From: Eutrophocola sp964503965
GTDB taxonomy: Bacteria > Pseudomonadota > Gammaproteobacteria > Pseudomonadales > Pseudohongiellaceae
Assembly: GCA_964503965.1 (NCBI GenBank)
Contig: CAZDCK010000032.1
Span: 1-30,302 of the forward strand
Reading direction: 5' to 3'
DNA: 30,302 nucleotides
The position numbers and the translations under genes were made by a program. The notes under the pieces are model-generated. The model was not told where the DNA came from. It did no database searches and worked only from the letters and a program-made list of their open reading frames with translations. This document shows, in pieces, positions 1-7,533 of this stretch. The first letter of the stretch is position 1, and each line of letters opens with the position of its first letter.

Positions 1-28
1 GGATACTGATATCCAGGGCTTTCGGAAA

Positions 29-84
29 TGGTGCCGGCACCAAGAGTCGAACTCGGGACCTACTGATTACAAGTCAGTTGCTCT
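29..84 (-). pseudogene. 3' half of a tRNA-Thr(TGT), probably non-functional
   Basis: Read on the minus strand, this stretch contains the 3' side of a D stem (GAGC at 80-83), a perfect anticodon arm (ACTGA/TCAGT around loop CTTGTAA, anticodon TGT at 69-71), a T arm (CCGAG/CTTGG, 40-56), the acceptor 3' strand TGCCGGC (33-39), a discriminator A and an encoded CCA (29-31). The GAGC-to-AGGTC part matches E. coli tRNA-Thr(TGT) from memory. The 5' half is wrong: the acceptor partner should be GCCGGCA, but the best candidate (GCCAGGG near 103) leaves A-C and G-G mismatches, and no D stem forms. The fragment therefore looks like a duplicated attachment-site remnant or a decayed tRNA gene. Its anticodon stem supplies the stop codon of the neighbouring reductase gene. 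Confidence 0.75.
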
Positions 85-859
85 TTGCCAACTGCTCCCT
101 GGCCAACCTGACATTCTCTTCCAGATGAGCCGGGGTAATCGTCCCCACAATCACCGACCCAATTCCTTCAGCCTGCTTTTCGGCAAAAAGCAGTTGCATG
201 CTGTCACTGATCGATCCGGCATGGCCGCTCATCAGGCCTTTCTTTATTAGCACACCCTTGTTGTTCTCACGCGCATAATCCAGCACTTGCTGATCCTGCT
301 GCTGCAGATTGTAGGTGATCATCACTACATCGAGAAGGGAAGCGGCCCTGATGCCACCTTCTATTGTTTTGGTCGACATCCCGATAGCCTTGACCAGACC
401 CTGTTCCTGGCACAGTTTTAACGCTTCCACGGCGCCGCTGTTTTCCAGGATGTCCATGTCGTTGCCGTCAGAATGAATGAGTACGATATCCAGCAAATCC
501 GTGTTCAGTCGTTTCAGGCTGCGTTCAATACTTTTTCTTGTATGTTCAGTTGAAAAGTCGAAGTGGGACTGACCATTTTCGAATTCCTCGCCGACCTTGG
601 TGACGATGACCCACTCGTTCCTGTTGTAGAGCAGTTTGCCCAGCCGCTCTTCACTGTTGCCATAGGCGGGAGCGGTATCCAGGAGATTGATGCCGATATC
701 CCTGGCCTGGGATAGCAAAGCAGAAACTGCCTTGTCATCAGGAATGGAGAAAGAAGCCGGGTATTTCACACCCTGATCCCTGCCGATTTTGACGGTGCCC
801 AGTCCAAGCGCGGATACCTTCAGGCCGGTTTTCCCCAGGGGCCTTAACCAGTCCGTCAT
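74..859 (-). CDS. Aldo/keto reductase family protein
   Basis: A 261-aa NAD(P)H-dependent oxidoreductase of the aldo/keto reductase superfamily, probably cytosolic. The N-terminus RPLGKTGLKVSALGLGT is the family's usual first strand. The catalytic tetrad is visible: Asp and Tyr in DTAPAYGNSEERLG, Lys in VIVTKVGE and His in IVLIHSDGND. The C-terminal SVIVGTITPAHLEENV is the usual cofactor-binding end, so the protein is essentially complete although on the short side. The substrate cannot be told from sequence. The start codon overlaps the stop of the upstream FAD oxidoreductase (TAATG), so the two are co-transcribed and probably act in one redox pathway. The last codons (AGC AAC TGA) lie inside the tRNA-Thr fragment, so the natural 3' end may have been replaced. 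Confidence 0.88.
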   Translation of the reverse strand: MTDWLRPLGKTGLKVSALGLGTVKIGRDQGVKYPASFSIPDDKAVSALLSQARDIGINLLDTAPAYGNSEERLGKLLYNRNEWVIVTKVGEEFENGQSHFDFSTEHTRKSIERSLKRLNTDLLDIVLIHSDGNDMDILENSGAVEALKLCQEQGLVKAIGMSTKTIEGGIRAASLLDVVMITYNLQQQDQQVLDYARENNKGVLIKKGLMSGHAGSISDSMQLLFAEKQAEGIGSVIVGTITPAHLEENVRLAREQLAKSN

Positions 860-2049
860 TACAGGTGCTCCCAGGGTGTCTTTGCTACGACCGGACGTTC
901 AAGAAAATCTGGACTTTCTGCCGGGAGCTCACCTGATGGCTGTAGGTCCCTTGCCTGGATCCGTGCAATGACCTGATTGGCCAGGCTCGGAGAAAGTGTC
1001 AACTTGGTAGGCCAGCAGACCATGAGGTTGCCCTTTTCGGTAATAGTCTCGGTATCAGGGCGCCCGCCGCCGGCCTGTTGCTCCTCAGCCCTGTCTATTG
1101 GCAACCCGGCCCAGCTAGCGTTGTCAAATGAGACCCACGGAAACAGCTGTTTGAGTTTAAGGCGTGCGGAGTCTATGAGCTCTCCTTCAGACTGGTTCGT
1201 GCCCCGTTCGGCAATTTCACCGCCCAGATACCAAACCGGTTCACCCTTGCCATTGAGATGTGACGTGATCGTTACTTCCGGGGTCATGGTGAGTTTGTCC
1301 GAGACACAATGCACATACAGCGGATCTGCAATGTTGTGTTTTACCATGACCATCTGCAGAGGACGGCGCTGCATCCGGGCGGCTTTCATATCCATGTTTT
1401 CCATCAAATCCTGTGTGCCGGCACCGCAGCAGAAAATATACTGCCGGGCTTCAATACGTGTTCCGTTCTCGAAGACCAGACCGCTGATCTGATCGCTCTC
1501 ATCTTTAGCCAGGGTGGCCTTGTCCCAGTCGATCTTGAAAATGCTGTCTTTTTGGCGGTCTGCGAGGGTCTGCAGTAATGAAGGCACATCGAAAACGATA
1601 TCCTGCAATCGGTAGAGCGGACCGGGAATGTTGTCCCTGAAAAAAACCGGGTAGTCTGCTGCGTCAACTTTGTTCACCCGAGCTTCAAGGGCCTTGCTGC
1701 CCAAAAAAGCATTCAGGCGCGAGCGCAGGCTGTTGCCTGGCCACATATAGTAGGCATCGGAAAGCAGGTTGCAGCCACGTAAATCCACATCTCCTTCACC
1801 AGTAAGACAATTTGACCAGTGCGAGGGCATGTCAGCGATGGTGGTGCTGGCATTGGTGAGTTTTCCGCCAAGAGCATACTTGATGCCGCCATGGATCATG
1901 CCCTGGCTGGCGATACTCTGGCCGGCCCCAAGCGCATCTTTTTCCATCAGCCACGCACTGTAACCGGCACTGCGAAGGCGGTTCAGCAGCCAGAGTCCGG
2001 CCACACCGCCTCCAAAAATCAGCACATCGGTCTTCAGGATCTGGGTCAT
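859..2049 (-). CDS. FAD-dependent oxidoreductase (DAO/GlpA-like fold)
   Basis: A 396-aa flavoprotein. Residues near 7-20 (VLIFGGGVAGLWLLNRL) form the GxGxxG dinucleotide-binding strand-helix, followed by an acidic ribose-binding end (LMEKD) and ASQGMIHGGIKYALGG, the flavin-contact region typical of glycerol-3-phosphate dehydrogenase and L-2-hydroxyglutarate or glycine oxidase relatives. A second FAD motif (QYIFCCGAGTQDL) lies mid-protein. The electron donor is unknown. No transmembrane segment or signal peptide is seen. It is the first gene of a two-gene operon with the overlapping aldo/keto reductase. The ATG has no clear Shine-Dalgarno sequence. A minus-strand TATACT (2081-2086) lies about 30 nt upstream. 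The superfamily is clear but the specific enzyme is not. Confidence 0.85.
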   Translation of the reverse strand: MTQILKTDVLIFGGGVAGLWLLNRLRSAGYSAWLMEKDALGAGQSIASQGMIHGGIKYALGGKLTNASTTIADMPSHWSNCLTGEGDVDLRGCNLLSDAYYMWPGNSLRSRLNAFLGSKALEARVNKVDAADYPVFFRDNIPGPLYRLQDIVFDVPSLLQTLADRQKDSIFKIDWDKATLAKDESDQISGLVFENGTRIEARQYIFCCGAGTQDLMENMDMKAARMQRRPLQMVMVKHNIADPLYVHCVSDKLTMTPEVTITSHLNGKGEPVWYLGGEIAERGTNQSEGELIDSARLKLKQLFPWVSFDNASWAGLPIDRAEEQQAGGGRPDTETITEKGNLMVCWPTKLTLSPSLANQVIARIQARDLQPSGELPAESPDFLERPVVAKTPWEHL

Positions 2050-2080
2050 AAGGAATTTGTACGCAAAGACAAAGCATGAC

Positions 2081-2086
2081 AGTATA
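2081..2086 (-). promoter_or_regulatory. Possible -10 box of the FAD oxidoreductase/AKR operon
   Basis: Minus-strand TATACT, about 32 nt upstream of the ATG at 2049, in the 140-nt divergent spacer shared with waaA. No convincing -35 hexamer is seen at 16-18 nt (TTCCGG at best), so this is a weak call. Confidence 0.3.
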
Positions 2087-2189
2087 AACGGATTGCAGGA
2101 TCAACCGGAAATGCTCCGGCCCGCCCGGGAAAATAAACAGAAAAACCACCGGACTAGGCAGTCTGTCCGGCCAGTGCAAAATCAGAGAA

Positions 2190-3482
2190 GTGAACCGGTT
2201 CCTATATTCCGTCTTGTTGTATTGCCTTACACCAGCCCTGCTCGTCAGGCTGCTGTTGCGCTCTCTGCGCGCCCCTGATTATCGAAAGCGCTGGTCAGAA
2301 CGTTTTGCTTATTATCCAGTTGGCAGGGTGATAAAAGCGGATTTGGTTTTTCATGCCGTGTCTGTAGGTGAAGTGCATGCGGCGGTGCCCCTGATTGAAA
2401 AAGTCCTGGCCAACACCCCCCAACTCTCGTTGCTGGTGACGACATCGACGCCAACAGGATCCGCCCGGGTAAGCGCACTCTTCGGTGAACGGGTAGAGCA
2501 TGTATACCTGCCCTACGATTATCCCGGGGCAGTCAATCGTTTTCTGGATGCCTGCAACCCATCCCTGCTTGTGATCATGGAAACAGAATGGTGGCCAAAT
2601 CTGCTTCATTACTGCAGGGCAAGAAATATCTATACGTTGCTGGCCAATGCCAGACTTTCGGAGAAATCCCGGAATAATTATGCAAGGATGCCGGGGCTTG
2701 CCCGCACCATGCTGGAATCCTTTGACAGCGTAACAGCGCAGTCTGATCAGGACAGGAGCAGGCTGGAGTCACTGGGGCTGCCAGCAGATAAAGTCGACGT
2801 CGTTGGTAGCATCAAATATGACCTGGCCCTGAACACAGCCCAGATCAGCAAAGCACGCTCTGACAGGGCGCTGCTGGGTAACAGGCCGGTTGTGCTTGCT
2901 GCCAGTACCCGAACTCTTGATGGTGTAGCCGAGGAGGATAAGGTACTCGCAGCATTCAGGCAGGTACTGGAAAAACATTCCGATGTGCTGCTGGTGCTTG
3001 TACCCCGTCACCCGGAACGTTTTGATGAAACTTTTGCCCTGTCAGAAAAGCATGCTTTCAACACTGTAAGGCGCAGTACAGGACAACTGCCTGAACTGGA
3101 TCATCAGGTTTATCTGGGTGATTCCATGGGTGAAATGCATTATTACCTGGGGCTGGCTGACATCACCTTTGTTGGCGGCTCACTGGTACCGACCGGTTGC
3201 CAGAATATCATCGAGCCGGCGGCACTTGGCTTGCCTGTGATTACAGGGCCATCCCTGTTCAACTTCTCTGCGGTCAGTGAAGCGCTAATCGGTCACGGGG
3301 GACAGTTAACAGTAAACAATGAACAGGAACTGGCTGCCGAATTGATACGCTTGCTGGAAAGTGAATCTGACAGAGAGGCGATGGGTAAGGCGGCGAGGGA
3401 AGTCGTGACCAGGAATCGTGGAGCCACGGATCGGAACCTGGCAGTGATCAGCGGATTACTCAACCTCAACGCAACCCGCTGA
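2190..3482 (+). CDS. waaA: 3-deoxy-D-manno-octulosonic acid (Kdo) transferase
   Basis: A 430-aa GT-B glycosyltransferase that adds Kdo from CMP-Kdo to lipid IVA at the inner face of the cytoplasmic membrane, the first inner-core step of LPS synthesis. An N-terminal hydrophobic anchor (about residues 4-25) precedes RWSERFAYYP, which holds the catalytic Glu of the family. Family signatures follow: HAVSVGEVHAAVPLI, VIMETEWWPNLL and, in the CMP-binding C-terminal domain, FVGGSLVPTGCQNIIEP with GLPVITGPSLFNF. Length fits the family. The start is GTG. The gene is monocistronic here, divergent from the FAD oxidoreductase operon and convergent with the TolC-type gene. A hairpin plus T-run sits right after the stop. 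Mono- or bifunctionality cannot be judged from sequence. Confidence 0.95.
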   Translation: MNRFLYSVLLYCLTPALLVRLLLRSLRAPDYRKRWSERFAYYPVGRVIKADLVFHAVSVGEVHAAVPLIEKVLANTPQLSLLVTTSTPTGSARVSALFGERVEHVYLPYDYPGAVNRFLDACNPSLLVIMETEWWPNLLHYCRARNIYTLLANARLSEKSRNNYARMPGLARTMLESFDSVTAQSDQDRSRLESLGLPADKVDVVGSIKYDLALNTAQISKARSDRALLGNRPVVLAASTRTLDGVAEEDKVLAAFRQVLEKHSDVLLVLVPRHPERFDETFALSEKHAFNTVRRSTGQLPELDHQVYLGDSMGEMHYYLGLADITFVGGSLVPTGCQNIIEPAALGLPVITGPSLFNFSAVSEALIGHGGQLTVNNEQELAAELIRLLESESDREAMGKAAREVVTRNRGATDRNLAVISGLLNLNATR

Positions 3483-3502
3483 CCGGAAAGCGATCCGGTT
3501 TT
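3482..3502 (+). terminator. Rho-independent terminator of waaA
   Basis: A six-bp stem ACCGGA/TCCGGT (3482-3487 with 3494-3499) around an AAGCGA loop, running directly into TTTT at 3499-3502. It overlaps the waaA stop region and abuts the stop codon of the convergent tolC-type gene. The short U-tract makes it moderate in strength. Confidence 0.55.
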
Positions 3503-4862
3503 AATCCAGCCAGTTATTCAGCTCAATCACATCCTGGGGGCTGAGAATGCCGGCAGCCTGTTTCAGGTTGAGCGTGTTAATCACGTAATTGTACCTGGCA
3601 TTGGCGTAATCCCTTCTTGCCTGGAATAGGGTTCGCTGTGCCAGGACAACATCCACTACATTACGCGTTCCCACTTCTGCGCCCACCTCGGTGGCTTCCA
3701 GTGCGCTTTCCGCGGAAATGATCGCCTGGGCCCGCGCCTGGACAGCAAGTACATCGGTTTCAACACTGCGGTAATTATTGCGGGTGTTCTGGACACTGTC
3801 GCGGCGTGTTTTCATCAAGGCCTCTTCACTGGCATCGCGCGTATAGTAGGCCTGGCGTTTACGGGCACTGTTCAAGCCCCCGGCAAATAATGGGTAGGTG
3901 AAATTAAGGGCGATATTGGTACGTTCAGAAGCAATAGCCGGGAAGAAGCTGAAAGGGTTGGCAGACTGGTTCCAGCCATAGCCGGCACTGATATCGATGG
4001 TCGGGAACATGGCGGCACGTGCTGACTTGGCGTCTTCACTTCGTGCGCCAAACTCAAATTCGGCGGCCTTGATGCTCAGGTTGTTTTCCATGGCCAGATT
4101 GACCCATTCGTCCAGGGATGATGGCGCAACAGAGGCAATGGGGAATTCTTCAGTAAGAGATTCCAGCTCACCATGGGACATACCGGTGATGGCTTCCAGG
4201 GCTTCGCGTGCCTGATTCAGATTGTTCTCCTCGACGAGGCGGTTGACCCTGGCCAGGTCATGGTTGGCCTGGCTGTCGTAGACGTCCGTGATGGGAATCA
4301 GGCCGACTTCAAAACGTTCACGGGTCTGTTCGAGTACCCTGGCTGCGGCATCCTCTTCAGCGCGGAAAGATGCCAGGTTGTCCTGGGAGCGAAGGACGTT
4401 GAAATAGGCGGTGGCCACCTTGATGATGAGTTGCTGTTCCGCCTGGGCGAGATTGGCGGCGGCCTGCAGGTCCGATTGTTTTGCTGACTTGAAGGCATAC
4501 CAGGCTTCGAAGTTAAGCAGTGCCTGGCTGATGTTCAGGTTATAGCCCTTGGTATTGAATCCGTTCTGGAAACTGTGTGCGCTGCCGAAGGCCGTGTCTT
4601 CGGCAGGACCGGCAGTATCCCGGGACGTCGAGCCACTCAGTGTGACCCTTGGCAGCAGGAAAGAACGCCCCTGGGCTATGGTGGTATGGGAAGCATTGTA
4701 GCTGGCCCTGGCCTGACGAATCTCAGGATCATTGCTGGCGGCCAGTTCGAAAATACCGGCCAGGTCGTCGGCGCTTGCGGCTGTAAAGGGCTGTAAAACA
4801 ACCAATGCGGTCATTCCCAGGAAAATACGCCTGAAATAGTGACGAACAGTGACAGTACCCAT
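3501..4862 (-). CDS. tolC: TolC-family outer membrane efflux channel
   Basis: A 453-aa outer-membrane factor of the TolC type, which forms a trimeric beta-barrel and periplasmic coiled-coil tunnel for RND/ABC/MFS efflux pumps and type I secretion. The signal peptide is MGTVTVRHYFRRIFLGMTAL...ASA, with cleavage near residue 31. Two pseudo-repeats are recognisable: FELAASNDPEIRQARA plus QGRSFLLPRVTLSG in the first half, and ENNLSIKAAEFEFGARSED plus AMFPTIDISAGYGW in the second, each with long helical stretches. The frame extends upstream to a TTG, but the ATG at 4862 is chosen because GGAG lies 8 nt before it and the TTG overlaps that site. Its position next to nudF-yqiB-cpdA matches E. coli tolC. 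No pump genes are adjacent. Confidence 0.92.
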   Translation of the reverse strand: MGTVTVRHYFRRIFLGMTALVVLQPFTAASADDLAGIFELAASNDPEIRQARASYNASHTTIAQGRSFLLPRVTLSGSTSRDTAGPAEDTAFGSAHSFQNGFNTKGYNLNISQALLNFEAWYAFKSAKQSDLQAAANLAQAEQQLIIKVATAYFNVLRSQDNLASFRAEEDAAARVLEQTRERFEVGLIPITDVYDSQANHDLARVNRLVEENNLNQAREALEAITGMSHGELESLTEEFPIASVAPSSLDEWVNLAMENNLSIKAAEFEFGARSEDAKSARAAMFPTIDISAGYGWNQSANPFSFFPAIASERTNIALNFTYPLFAGGLNSARKRQAYYTRDASEEALMKTRRDSVQNTRNNYRSVETDVLAVQARAQAIISAESALEATEVGAEVGTRNVVDVVLAQRTLFQARRDYANARYNYVINTLNLKQAAGILSPQDVIELNNWLD

Positions 4863-4996
4863 CGTTATCTCCAATGTCTGATATCAATCCCCGACATGTC
4901 CGTTGCGGGAATTATTTAGTTATTAATCCAATGCTGAATTTGTGAGTCCAATAAAAAGATGGCCAGATCGGGTATGCCGTGACCTGGCCTCTTGAG

Positions 4997-5014
4997 TGAC
5001 TGACTGGTCAGTCA
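4997..5014. promoter_or_regulatory. Palindromic operator, TetR-family type
   Basis: TGACTGAC-TG-GTCAGTCA is a perfect 8+8 inverted repeat with a 2-nt centre. Size and sequence resemble operators of TetR/AcrR-type repressors. It abuts the predicted -10 of a tolC-directed promoter (5014-5042), where a bound repressor would block initiation. No TetR-family gene lies in this window, so the regulator would be encoded elsewhere. The palindrome is directly seen; the assignment to TetR is inference. Confidence 0.55.
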
Positions 5015-5042
5015 GTTTCGATATTTCTTACTCCAATGTCAA
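5014..5042 (-). promoter_or_regulatory. Predicted promoter for tolC
   Basis: On the minus strand a consensus -35 TTGACA (5037-5042) is followed after exactly 17 nt by GAAACT (5014-5019), a weak -10. The expected start site falls inside or beside the palindrome at 4997-5014, giving a leader of about 145 nt. The rest of the 470-nt gap between tolC and nudF (4863-5332) holds no convincing gene. A second AT-rich stretch near 4900-4950 could contain another promoter. Confidence 0.4.
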
Positions 5043-5332
5043 GTACTTGCAATGCTTCAAGAGCTGGCGACAAGACGCCAGGTCGTTGGTGGTAATGTAA
5101 TGGTCATGGCCTGCCTCTGCTCGGGAGCTGATTCATAGAACAGATGTACGGAAAAACATCAGGTTTGTATCAGAATCGGGAGTGCCGGATATTTTTGCCG
5201 TGGAAACGTTGCTTGATTGTCCAGAATCACCAAGGATTGATGTCTTGAATTCAGGGCCCGCAATGGTTGATATTGTAGCAGAGATTTGTCTTACTGACCG
5301 AACAATGACAGCAGTAGCGGGAAGCAGCTCAA

Positions 5333-5965
5333 ATGGTAACAAGCGAGAATATCACTACGGATTTAAGTATCAAAGATGTGGAAATTCTGGATAATACCGA
5401 GTGTTATAAAGGCTTTATGAAAGTCGCCAGGATAGTCCTCAGGCACCGGCTTTATGAGGGTGGCTGGAGCGCCCGGATTCATCGCGAAGTGATGAGGCGG
5501 ACACCGGGAGTTGGTGTCTTGTTATATGACCCTGATTTGGATAAGGTGCTTATGGTTGAGCAATTCCGGGTCGGGTGCCTGGAAGATTCGACAAGTCCCT
5601 GGAAGTTGGAGCTGGTCGCCGGACTCATGGATACTGATGAGCCAGCCGAACAGGTCGCCATCAGGGAAGCCAGGGAAGAGGCTGACACAGACATAGTCGA
5701 CCTTATTCCAGTTTGTGAGTATTACAACAGCCCGGGCAGCAGTAATGAAAAACTGCAGATTTTTTGTGCGAGGTTTGATTCGCAACAAACGCAGTCCGGG
5801 GTGTTTGGTCTTGATAAGGAACATGAAGATATCAGGACCGTCATCGTCCCACGGGACCAGGCTGAACTGGCCGTGCGAAATGGGACAATCAATAACGCCA
5901 TGAGCATCATTGCCTTGCAGTGGTTGTCTCTGAACCTGGACAGGGTTAAAGCGCAGCTGCAGTGA
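5333..5965 (+). CDS. nudF: ADP-ribose pyrophosphatase (Nudix hydrolase)
   Basis: A 210-aa cytosolic Nudix enzyme expected to split ADP-ribose into AMP and ribose 5-phosphate. The Nudix box spans residues 97-119: G97, E103, then REAREEAD (111-118), which keeps the metal-binding Glu cluster E112/E115/E116. Position 118, normally Gly, is Asp. Downstream features match E. coli NudF: a S-P-G-x-S loop (NSPGSSNEKLQIF), the DKEHEDI loop carrying the second catalytic Glu, and the C-terminal NNAMSIIALQWL helix. ATG 5333 has a GGGAAG element about 9 nt upstream. It is the first gene of the nudF-yqiB-cpdA-yqiA-parE-parC run, and its stop directly precedes an ATG of the next frame. Confidence 0.93.
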   Translation: MVTSENITTDLSIKDVEILDNTECYKGFMKVARIVLRHRLYEGGWSARIHREVMRRTPGVGVLLYDPDLDKVLMVEQFRVGCLEDSTSPWKLELVAGLMDTDEPAEQVAIREAREEADTDIVDLIPVCEYYNSPGSSNEKLQIFCARFDSQQTQSGVFGLDKEHEDIRTVIVPRDQAELAVRNGTINNAMSIIALQWLSLNLDRVKAQLQ

Positions 5966-6031
5966 ATGCAGCCAGGCCAGAACCCTGAAGCTATATCCGT
6001 CGCAGTAGTCTTGTCAAAGCAGCCGGAAGAG

Positions 6032-6520
6032 ATGAAGATAAAAGCCTATACAATTGATTTGAGTGAGCAGATGGCAGTATGCGATGCCAATTACATCCGC
6101 CTGCTCAAATTGCTTGGTAATACCCGGACCCTCACCAGACGAATGGTTTCCCTGCCTTACCCCGGTGAAAAAGGGCTAAGTGAACAGGTCTGCGTATGCC
6201 TTGAAGTGCTGGAGGAGTTCAAGTACACCAGCACAATCAGTATCAGGCAGCAGCTGAAAGGCAATGAATCCCTGCCTGATCACTACACCTCTCCGGAAAT
6301 GATTGTTCGCGTTTATCATGATGCCAAAACGGCTGAAGTGACCAGCTATCAGCATCACAGATACTTCAAAGCCATTTATCCTGTGCCCAACCAGTTTATG
6401 TACCAAAGCGACGAAAAGGAACAGTTGAACCTGTTCCTGTCTGAATGGCTGACACTTTGTATTGAAGAAGGGCTGAGTACGGCAGAAGATTTACCACTGG
6501 ATAAACTTAGCTGTCTTTAA
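6032..6520 (+). CDS. yqiB: DUF1249 family protein (YqiB)
   Basis: A conserved protein of unknown biochemical function, always found beside cpdA and nudF in gammaproteobacteria. The family core is visible: YTIDLSEQMAVCDANYIRLLKLL at the start (E. coli has YTPDFPEMMRLCEMNF), then EMIVRVYHDAKTAEV (cf. SMTVRLYHDAMVAEV), and DEKEQLNLFLSEWLTLCIE near the end. The open frame begins at an ATG immediately after the nudF stop (5966), but ATG 6032 is preferred. It has GGAAG just upstream and gives a 162-aa protein whose MKIKAYTIDL aligns with the family N-terminus. A coupled start at 5966 remains possible and would add 22 residues. No membrane segment or signal is seen. Confidence 0.88.
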   Translation: MKIKAYTIDLSEQMAVCDANYIRLLKLLGNTRTLTRRMVSLPYPGEKGLSEQVCVCLEVLEEFKYTSTISIRQQLKGNESLPDHYTSPEMIVRVYHDAKTAEVTSYQHHRYFKAIYPVPNQFMYQSDEKEQLNLFLSEWLTLCIEEGLSTAEDLPLDKLSCL

Positions 6521-6574
6521 GCAATATGGCAGTTCACGGCCTTGTGCAGAAATGCATGAGATGGGGGTTCCGGC

Positions 6575-6580
6575 TATAAT
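6575..6580 (+). promoter_or_regulatory. Possible -10 box upstream of cpdA
   Basis: Consensus TATAAT, 31 nt before the TTG start of cpdA and after the yqiB stop. The hexamer 17 nt upstream (ATGCAT) is not a recognisable -35, so activator dependence or chance are both possible. Confidence 0.35.
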
Positions 6581-6611
6581 GGGCTGGAAGTAGGAGTGAG
6601 AGTAAATCAAG

Positions 6612-7436
6612 TTGGCTGAAATCCTTGATAACAACAAGAACCAGCGGTTTCGATTAGTCCAGATCACTGATTCCCACCTGTTTGCAGATCGCACGCATAT
6701 TTTTGATGGTCTCAATACCTACGAGACGCTCAAGGATGTGGTGGAACTTGCCCGGCGTCAGCAGGACAACATTGACTGTCTTCTTTGCACTGGCGACCTG
6801 ACCCAGGATACCTCACTGGAAGCCTATCGCCATTTCCAGGAAGCGATGTCACCATTTACCGCTCCCCAACTCTGGATCCCCGGCAATCATGATATTCGTA
6901 GCCACATGCAGCAGGTGCTGGGTGCGGATAGCATTAGCCTGAAAAGGTCAGTACAGCTGGGTAACTGGCGAATCATCATGCTCGATTCCAGTGTTGAAGG
7001 GCAGGTCTATGGTTTGCTGGACCAAAAAGAGCTGGCAGACCTGGATATCGAGCTGGCTGATAGTCAGCGGGACGGGTCCAATGCGCTGGTCTGCGTCCAT
7101 CACAACTGCTTGCCAGTAAAAGCTGCCTGGCTGCAGCAGCACTGCCTTAAAAACAGTGATGAACTGTTTTCCATCCTGGACTCCTACAGCCATGTTCGCG
7201 GCGTAGTTTATGGACATATCCACCAGGAGTTTGAGGCCGAGCGAAACGGTGTCAAAATCCTGGCTGCCCCATCGACATGTATCCAGTTTCACCCTACCAA
7301 TGACGATTTCATGATTGATAATGCCCACCCCGGTTATCGATGGATTGACCTTGGTCCTGACGGCAGTATAGAAACGGGTGTGGAAAGGGTGGAAGAGAAA
7401 TCCCATAACATTGATTTCATCAGTACCGGTTACTGA
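6612..7436 (+). CDS. cpdA: 3',5'-cyclic-AMP phosphodiesterase
   Basis: A 274-aa calcineurin-type metallophosphoesterase that hydrolyses cAMP to AMP in the cytosol and so tunes CRP/Vfr signalling. All metal-binding blocks are present in order: D-x-H in VQITDSHLFAD (near residue 20), GD in LCTGDLTQD, GNHD in WIPGNHDIRS, a His in VCVHHNCLP and GHxH in VYGHIHQEFE. Length equals E. coli CpdA (275). The start is TTG: an in-frame TAA at 6603 excludes anything further upstream, and GGAG at 6593 is about 15 nt away, longer than ideal. The gene sits between yqiB and yqiA as in E. coli. Confidence 0.93.
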   Translation: MAEILDNNKNQRFRLVQITDSHLFADRTHIFDGLNTYETLKDVVELARRQQDNIDCLLCTGDLTQDTSLEAYRHFQEAMSPFTAPQLWIPGNHDIRSHMQQVLGADSISLKRSVQLGNWRIIMLDSSVEGQVYGLLDQKELADLDIELADSQRDGSNALVCVHHNCLPVKAAWLQQHCLKNSDELFSILDSYSHVRGVVYGHIHQEFEAERNGVKILAAPSTCIQFHPTNDDFMIDNAHPGYRWIDLGPDGSIETGVERVEEKSHNIDFISTGY

Positions 7437-7446
7437 TCATTATCCC

Positions 7447-7465
7447 GGAGTTTTTTAAAAACTCC
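7447..7465. terminator. AT-rich hairpin between cpdA and yqiA
   Basis: GGAGTTTTT and AAAAACTCC form perfect 9-nt arms around a single T. There is no proper U-tract after the stem on the plus strand, so it could be a weak terminator, an mRNA-processing stem or neither. Confidence 0.3.
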
Positions 7466-7533
7466 CCTAAAAATTTTCACTTTTCATCAAATTTCTGTCT
7501 CCTTCACCGGGGTAACCATCGTATAATTGCCCG

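Noticed and set aside
5182..5394. A 70-residue plus-strand frame in the tolC-nudF gap
   Set aside because: GTG start without a ribosome site, it overlaps the nudF start in another frame, and the product has no recognisable motif; the opposite-strand frame 5133-5342 is equally unconvincing.
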